45,154 nt of DNA from Acidobacteriaceae bacterium (lineage in GTDB: Bacteria; Acidobacteriota; Terriglobia; Terriglobales; Acidobacteriaceae). The DNA lies in NCBI GenBank assembly GCA_030038195.1, contig JASHPJ010000062.1:1-45154 (forward strand), in the 5' to 3' direction. The translations under genes were made by a program, and so were the position numbers. Positions 41,959-45,154 of the stretch are shown here, one piece after another (the first letter of the stretch is position 1; each line of letters starts with the position of its first letter). The notes beneath the pieces are model-generated. The model had not been told where the DNA came from, ran no database searches, and saw only the letters and a list, made by a program, of their open reading frames with translations.

Positions 41959-42076
41959 TAGAGCAGTTCTCCAATTCCCGTGCAGTTGGAACGGATGCTC
42001 CAAGGTGGCTCTCTCTTAAGGAGAGAGCCACCTTGGAGCCACGGCTTCGCTCTACACCCATTGGAGAACTGCTATA
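41959..42076. mobile_element. MITE-like element A (TA-bounded, 118 bases)
   Basis: Terminal inverted repeats AGCAGTTCTCCAAT (41962-41975) and ATTGGAGAACTGCT (42060-42073) are perfect over 14 bases, each separated by one base from a flanking TA. The centre contains an 18-base perfect hairpin (CTCCAAGGTGGCTCTCTC with its complement, loop TTAAG). No coding capacity. The TIR matches that of element B. Confidence 0.7.
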
Positions 42077-42107
42077 GGCCATCCCAAAACTGCGAGGAAC
42101 CCTGCAC

Positions 42108-42623
42108 GTGAAAAAGACTTCTGTAGCTGCCCCTACCGCCGCCGCGGCGCTGTTCGCCGCGGCCGTCTTTGCTGCCGTCACCGTCGCACAAGCGCCGCAG
42201 GGTCCTCCGCCAGGCGGCGCTATGATGGCGCGTCACTTTCCCGCGCCCACCAACCTGCATGTGCTGCCCAAGGATCTGACCGGCCAGCAGGTACACGAGA
42301 TCATGGAGCACTGGGCTGGCGACCTGGGCGTGCACTGCGACACCTGTCACGCCGCCGACCCCAACAATATCGGTCCCAACGGCAGGCCGCGGCTGAACTT
42401 TGCCTCTGACGCCAAGGATGAGAAGGCCATGGCCCGCATCATGTACCAAATGACCGAGAATCTGAAGAAGAACTACGTGGCCAAGGTGGCGGCCATGGAC
42501 AAGATGGACGAGCCTGCCGCGCCGGTCACCTGCGGTACCTGCCATCGCGGCCATCTCGACCCCGAGCCCTTCACGCCGGCTCCCGAGCATCCGCAGGGCG
42601 CAATGTCGGGCATGCAGCACTGA
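42108..42623 (+). CDS. Exported dihaem cytochrome c, reaction-centre-cytochrome-like
   Basis: A 171-residue protein with a signal peptide (KKTSVAAPTAAAALFAAAVF, AAVTVAQA). Two haem sites: CDTCH (77-81) and CGTCH (142-146), each with the EIMEHWAGDLGVHCDTCH or APVTCGTCHRGHLDP context of the photosynthetic reaction-centre cytochrome c subunit family (PF02276). The long MYQMTENLKKNY helix between them supplies possible Met ligands. No photosystem is expected; in acidobacteria such cytochromes are thought to carry electrons to other acceptors. The GTG start has AGGAA upstream. It is flanked on both sides by MITE-like elements. Confidence 0.85.
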   Translation: MKKTSVAAPTAAAALFAAAVFAAVTVAQAPQGPPPGGAMMARHFPAPTNLHVLPKDLTGQQVHEIMEHWAGDLGVHCDTCHAADPNNIGPNGRPRLNFASDAKDEKAMARIMYQMTENLKKNYVAKVAAMDKMDEPAAPVTCGTCHRGHLDPEPFTPAPEHPQGAMSGMQH

Positions 42624-42635
42624 GGAGATGCCTGT

Positions 42636-42761
42636 TAGAGCATTTCTCCTATTTCCGTAGAGTCGCCTAATGGCGTGTCCGCCGCGGCGGATGGCTTTTT
42701 CTTGAGGAAAAATCCACTCGGTAGCTGTGGCCTCCTCTATAGCAATAGGAGAAATGCTTTA
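42636..42761. mobile_element. MITE-like element B (TA-bounded, 126 bases)
   Basis: Terminal inverted repeats AGCATTTCTCCTATT (42639-42653) and AATAGGAGAAATGCT (42744-42758) are perfect over 15 bases and, like element A, stand one base inside a flanking TA. The interior differs from A but also contains palindromes (GTCCGCCGCGGCGGAT). The right TA contributes to the TAA stop of the zinc-ribbon membrane protein gene. Confidence 0.7.
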
Positions 42762-43436
42762 AATCTCCGGCCGGCGGCGGCGCCCCAGAAACCGCGCGCC
42801 CAGAGCGCCGCCAGCCACCGAGAAGACCAGCAGCGCAGTCACCAGAAAGCCCAGCGCGCAGAGCACCCCCGCGGCGCGTCCCTGCGGTGCGAGCATCAGG
42901 TCCTTGGCCTGGGCAATGGTCTGTGTATCCACGCCCATTGACGTCCATTCCTGGACCAGTTGCTGGTTGATCATCGTCTCCCAGAAGTTATCAAAGATTT
43001 TGCCGGAGTGGAACCAGTAGCGCGCCGCGAAGAGCCCCACGCCGGAGGCCGCAACCGCGGTCCAGCCGGCCAGAATGCCGGTCACCAGACCCAGCCGTGC
43101 GCCTGCTCCGATCGTGATCCAGGCCGGCCGCTGGCTGCGCATGTAGAGCCCCACAACCCAGGCACTGGTTGCGGTCATCACCAGCAGCGCCAGGACATTG
43201 ACCGGCGAGAGCAGTGAGCAGACCAGCCCCGCAGGTACGGCAACCGAAAGCGCAAGGCGCAGCCCAGGCCGCCAGTCAATGCTGCCCGCATCGCGCACGG
43301 CCTGGCTCCAGCGGTCCGGCTGGCCCTGCCCGGTGGCGTTTTCAGCCGAGTAGACAAACTGGGGCAGACCGCAGACCGGGCAGTAGCAACTGCCTTCCTG
43401 CACGGTCTGGTGGCATCGGCTGCAGGTGAGTTCCAT
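42759..43436 (-). CDS. Zinc-ribbon membrane protein
   Basis: A 225-residue protein. The N-terminus has CSRCHQTV and CYCPVCGLPQF, two Cys pairs forming a zinc ribbon. Four hydrophobic segments follow (about 60-80, 82-98, 110-135 and 185-210), the last ending in a basic RFLGRRRR. The role is unknown; zinc-ribbon-plus-membrane proteins of this shape are common in acidobacteria. The stop codon TAA includes the TA at the end of element B, so the last residues may have been set by that insertion. Confidence 0.75.
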   Translation of the reverse strand: MELTCSRCHQTVQEGSCYCPVCGLPQFVYSAENATGQGQPDRWSQAVRDAGSIDWRPGLRLALSVAVPAGLVCSLLSPVNVLALLVMTATSAWVVGLYMRSQRPAWITIGAGARLGLVTGILAGWTAVAASGVGLFAARYWFHSGKIFDNFWETMINQQLVQEWTSMGVDTQTIAQAKDLMLAPQGRAAGVLCALGFLVTALLVFSVAGGALGARFLGRRRRPEI

Positions 43437-43511
43437 ACATCTATGAGCCTATAGCATCCGGCCGCCGGGCATGGGAATTTCCCGCCTGCCAGCGCGCCTC
43501 TACCCCAAGAT

Positions 43512-43742
43512 TCATGGCTGCTGGCTGCCGGACGACTGCGCGCCGCGCGCCGCGCGTTCCCGCTGGCGCAGCCGGGCCTGGTGGCGAATCTTGAAGATTC
43601 CGGGCAGGAAGACGAAGTCGCGCAGCATGCAGGAGCGGCAACGCACAGGCAACTGCAGAAAGAAGAGCCGGTGCAGATCCTGCAGGCGAAAGCGCGAGGT
43701 TCGGAAATCCGGCGATCCACATCTGCGGCAAGTAATGGACAC
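43512..43742 (-). CDS. Small zinc-ribbon protein
   Basis: A 76-residue protein with CRRCGSPDF and VRCRSCMLRDF: two CxxC pairs about 31 residues apart, separated by RTSRFRLQDLHRLFFLQLP. This fits a small zinc ribbon. The C-terminus is basic and polar. The start is GTG at 43742 with GGAG eight bases upstream. It lies 140 bases downstream of cmk and in the same direction; a role is unknown. Confidence 0.6.
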   Translation of the reverse strand: MSITCRRCGSPDFRTSRFRLQDLHRLFFLQLPVRCRSCMLRDFVFLPGIFKIRHQARLRQRERAARGAQSSGSQQP

Positions 43743-43882
43743 GCATCATTCTCCGGGGGCCCAAGAATGATTGCCTGGAGAGTTCCTATTATTAGGGAAG
43801 TCCGCGCGCAAATCAATGGCGACTGCCGTTGAGCGTGCGCCTGAGTCTCCTGCAGCCGGGCCGGGCGCAGCTGTTTTTTCCG

Positions 43883-44617
43883 TCAGGAAACCGGTTCCGA
43901 CGGCTTCAGCTTTGCCTCGACAATGGCTTGCGCCGCGCGGACAGCCTCTTCCAGCGTCATCTCCGTGGAGTCGAGCAGCACCGCGTCAGCAGCCGGCCGC
44001 AGCGGAGAATCGGCCCGATTGCGGTCGCGTTCATCGCGCGCGCGCAGGTCGCGGATCACCTCTTCGGGCTGCACTGCCGGCGCGCCTTTCTGGCCAAGCT
44101 GGTCGAAGCGGCGCTGTCCGCGCACTTCGGGCGCAGCGTCGAGAAAGATTTTGACGTCGGCCTTTGGAAAGACGACGGTGCCGATGTCGCGGCCTTCCAT
44201 CACCACGCCTCCGCTGGCGCCAAGCCGCTGCTGCAGCCTGACCATCCAGGCGCGGATGGCAGGAAACACGCTCACGCGCGAGGCCGCGTCGGTGACCGTC
44301 TGGTTGCGGATGAGGCCGGTAATGTCCTCGCCATCCAGCAGGACGCGGTTTTCCTCATCGCCCGGCTCCAGCCGGATGGCAGTCTCCGCGGCGAGCCGCT
44401 CGAGGGCAAGGCTGTCGTCCAGTGGAAGTCCGGCGCGGAGCGCCTTCAAGGCGAAGGCGCGATACATGGCCCCGGTTTCAAGGTTGAGCAGACCGAAGTG
44501 ACGGGCCAGCCGCCGGGCAATCGTGCTCTTGCCCGCGCCGGCCGGGCCGTCAATGGCAATAATGATCAACCTGCGGCCCGGCTCGCGGGAACCTGTGCGG
44601 CTTTCCTCCCCGCTCAT
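43883..44617 (-). CDS. cmk: Cytidylate kinase
   Basis: A 244-residue nucleoside monophosphate kinase that phosphorylates CMP and dCMP with ATP. P-loop IAIDGPAGAGKSTIARRLA, LETGAMYRAFALKAL, EGRDIGTVVFPKADVKIFLD and RRFDQLGQKGAPAVQPEEVI with the Arg-rich lid RDLRARDERDRNR identify Cmk. A 15-residue polar tail precedes the P-loop. The ATG overlaps the stop of the upstream gene (ATGA), so the two are translationally coupled. Confidence 0.96.
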   Translation of the reverse strand: MSGEESRTGSREPGRRLIIIAIDGPAGAGKSTIARRLARHFGLLNLETGAMYRAFALKALRAGLPLDDSLALERLAAETAIRLEPGDEENRVLLDGEDITGLIRNQTVTDAASRVSVFPAIRAWMVRLQQRLGASGGVVMEGRDIGTVVFPKADVKIFLDAAPEVRGQRRFDQLGQKGAPAVQPEEVIRDLRARDERDRNRADSPLRPAADAVLLDSTEMTLEEAVRAAQAIVEAKLKPSEPVS

Positions 44618-45154
44618 CCGCGCTTTTTCGTTCCCCGCTTGGCCGGGGCGGTAAAGCCGTACCGTTTGCTGTTACCCGCCTTTGCGCCGGCCGTCAGAGC
44701 CGGCTTGCGGCCGCTGCCGGCGCGCGCATCCTTGCGTCCGGATACGCCTGGCTTGGCCGTGGACTTGCCGCTGGCGGCGCGGCCGTTGCGTGACGCCCTG
44801 GAAACCGCTGCGCTCTTTGCGCCGTGGCCGCCGGCGATGCCGTTGGACGCATGCGCATTGCGGGAGCCGTTGCGCGAGACGGCGTGACCGTTGCCGTTCG
44901 CGTGCGTCCCGTTGCCGTTTGCATGGTGCCGGCCGTTGCCGTTCGAGCTGGCCGTCCAGCGGGTGCCGCTGGAGTGCCGCGCACCGTTCGCCGGACGCGC
45001 AGCCGGGGTGCGCGCATCGCGGCTGGGCCGCCGCGCCGGCCTGGCGCCGGAAGAAGAGCCCTGCGCCGGCTTGCGGTCGCGCGAGCGCGCCGTTGGACGG
45101 CTGAAGTGAGGCCGCGCGGCCTGGGGTTTTCCATTCGACGAAGGCTTGCGTGCC
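44614..45154 (-). CDS. Low-complexity Arg/Gly/Asn-rich C-terminal tail of an upstream gene (partial)
   Basis: The frame is open from the window edge to a TGA at 44614-44616 that overlaps the cmk start. The 179 residues visible are almost all Arg, Gly, Asn, Ser, Ala and Lys, with NG dipeptide runs (NGNGRHHANGNGTHANGNGH) and an end of KRYGFTAPAKRGTKKRG. No folded domain is visible. Such tails occur on acidobacterial RNA-binding enzymes, including pseudouridine synthases and DEAD-box helicases; a pseudouridine synthase upstream of cmk is a frequent arrangement, but this is a guess because the catalytic part lies outside the window. Confidence 0.6.
   Translation of the reverse strand, partial: ARKPSSNGKPQAARPHFSRPTARSRDRKPAQGSSSGARPARRPSRDARTPAARPANGARHSSGTRWTASSNGNGRHHANGNGTHANGNGHAVSRNGSRNAHASNGIAGGHGAKSAAVSRASRNGRAASGKSTAKPGVSGRKDARAGSGRKPALTAGAKAGNSKRYGFTAPAKRGTKKRG

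Noticed and set aside
4754..42761. CRISPR array or regular direct-repeat cluster
   Set aside because: The repeats are palindromic, dispersed and not spaced regularly; no cas genes are present.
1..45154. Prophage, integrative element or biosynthetic cluster
   Set aside because: No integrase, structural phage genes, relaxase, or PKS/NRPS-type genes were found; the RHH-like protein alone is not evidence for transfer.

Overview
The window looks like a piece of chromosome from a member of the Acidobacteriota, probably family Acidobacteriaceae (Terriglobia). This is inferred from the high GC content, the mix of genes (bactofilin, DUF4870 pair, DUF6599-type protein, 3-keto-disaccharide hydrolase, reaction-centre-type dihaem cytochrome, alditol oxidase-like flavoprotein) and many small palindromic intergenic repeats. 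It is mostly ordinary core and household sequence. There is no rRNA operon, prophage, CRISPR array or secondary-metabolite cluster. A transposase fragment sits at the left edge.

Layout. 1-520: IS5-type transposase tail, a long palindrome and tRNA-Pro(GGG). 600-7460: YggX-like protein, two tandem DUF4870 membrane proteins, RNase R, bactofilin and MurJ. 7700-13710: nitronate monooxygenase-like protein, secreted prolyl oligopeptidase, GAF-EAL phosphodiesterase and a ribbon-helix-helix-like protein. 13710-20430: RlmI-type rRNA methyltransferase, cytochrome c, bifunctional Rel (ppGpp), a MerR-type HTH/TPR protein, tRNA-Thr(CGT) with its terminator, and two small proteins. 20750-24540: a leftward set, GNAT acetyltransferase, trmFO, an isoprenylcysteine-methyltransferase-like protein and a DUF6599-like protein. 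24850-31440: exported TPR protein, moeA, moaC, then pyrR-pyrB-pyrC. 31700-38680: alditol oxidase-like flavoprotein, a toxin-antitoxin pair whose toxin has an in-frame amber stop, hypothetical proteins, DUF1080 protein, gamma-glutamyltransferase and a fatty-acid desaturase. 38990-45154: an exported protein with DxDRPxL repeats, Bcp peroxiredoxin, 3-methyladenine glycosylase, dihaem cytochrome, two zinc-ribbon proteins, cmk, and the low-complexity tail of the gene upstream of cmk.

Working together. pyrR, pyrB and pyrC form the start of pyrimidine synthesis, with pyrB and pyrC overlapping by four bases. moeA and moaC are two molybdopterin steps. The gene upstream of cmk is coupled to it by an ATGA overlap, as the GNAT gene is to trmFO.

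The most unusual material is non-coding. At least five kinds of palindromic or inverted-repeat element occur: (i) a hairpin repeat read in the same frame inside rnr and pyrB; (ii) two TA-bounded MITE-like elements flanking the dihaem cytochrome gene; (iii) two CTAG-ended elements that keep a hairpin at the same place but with unrelated stem sequences; (iv) a short CGGCTTCAGCCG repeat; (v) a nested hairpin between bcp and the glycosylase gene. About ten genes also carry a TAnnnT hexamer 5-8 bases before the start codon and no Shine-Dalgarno sequence, which suggests leaderless mRNAs.
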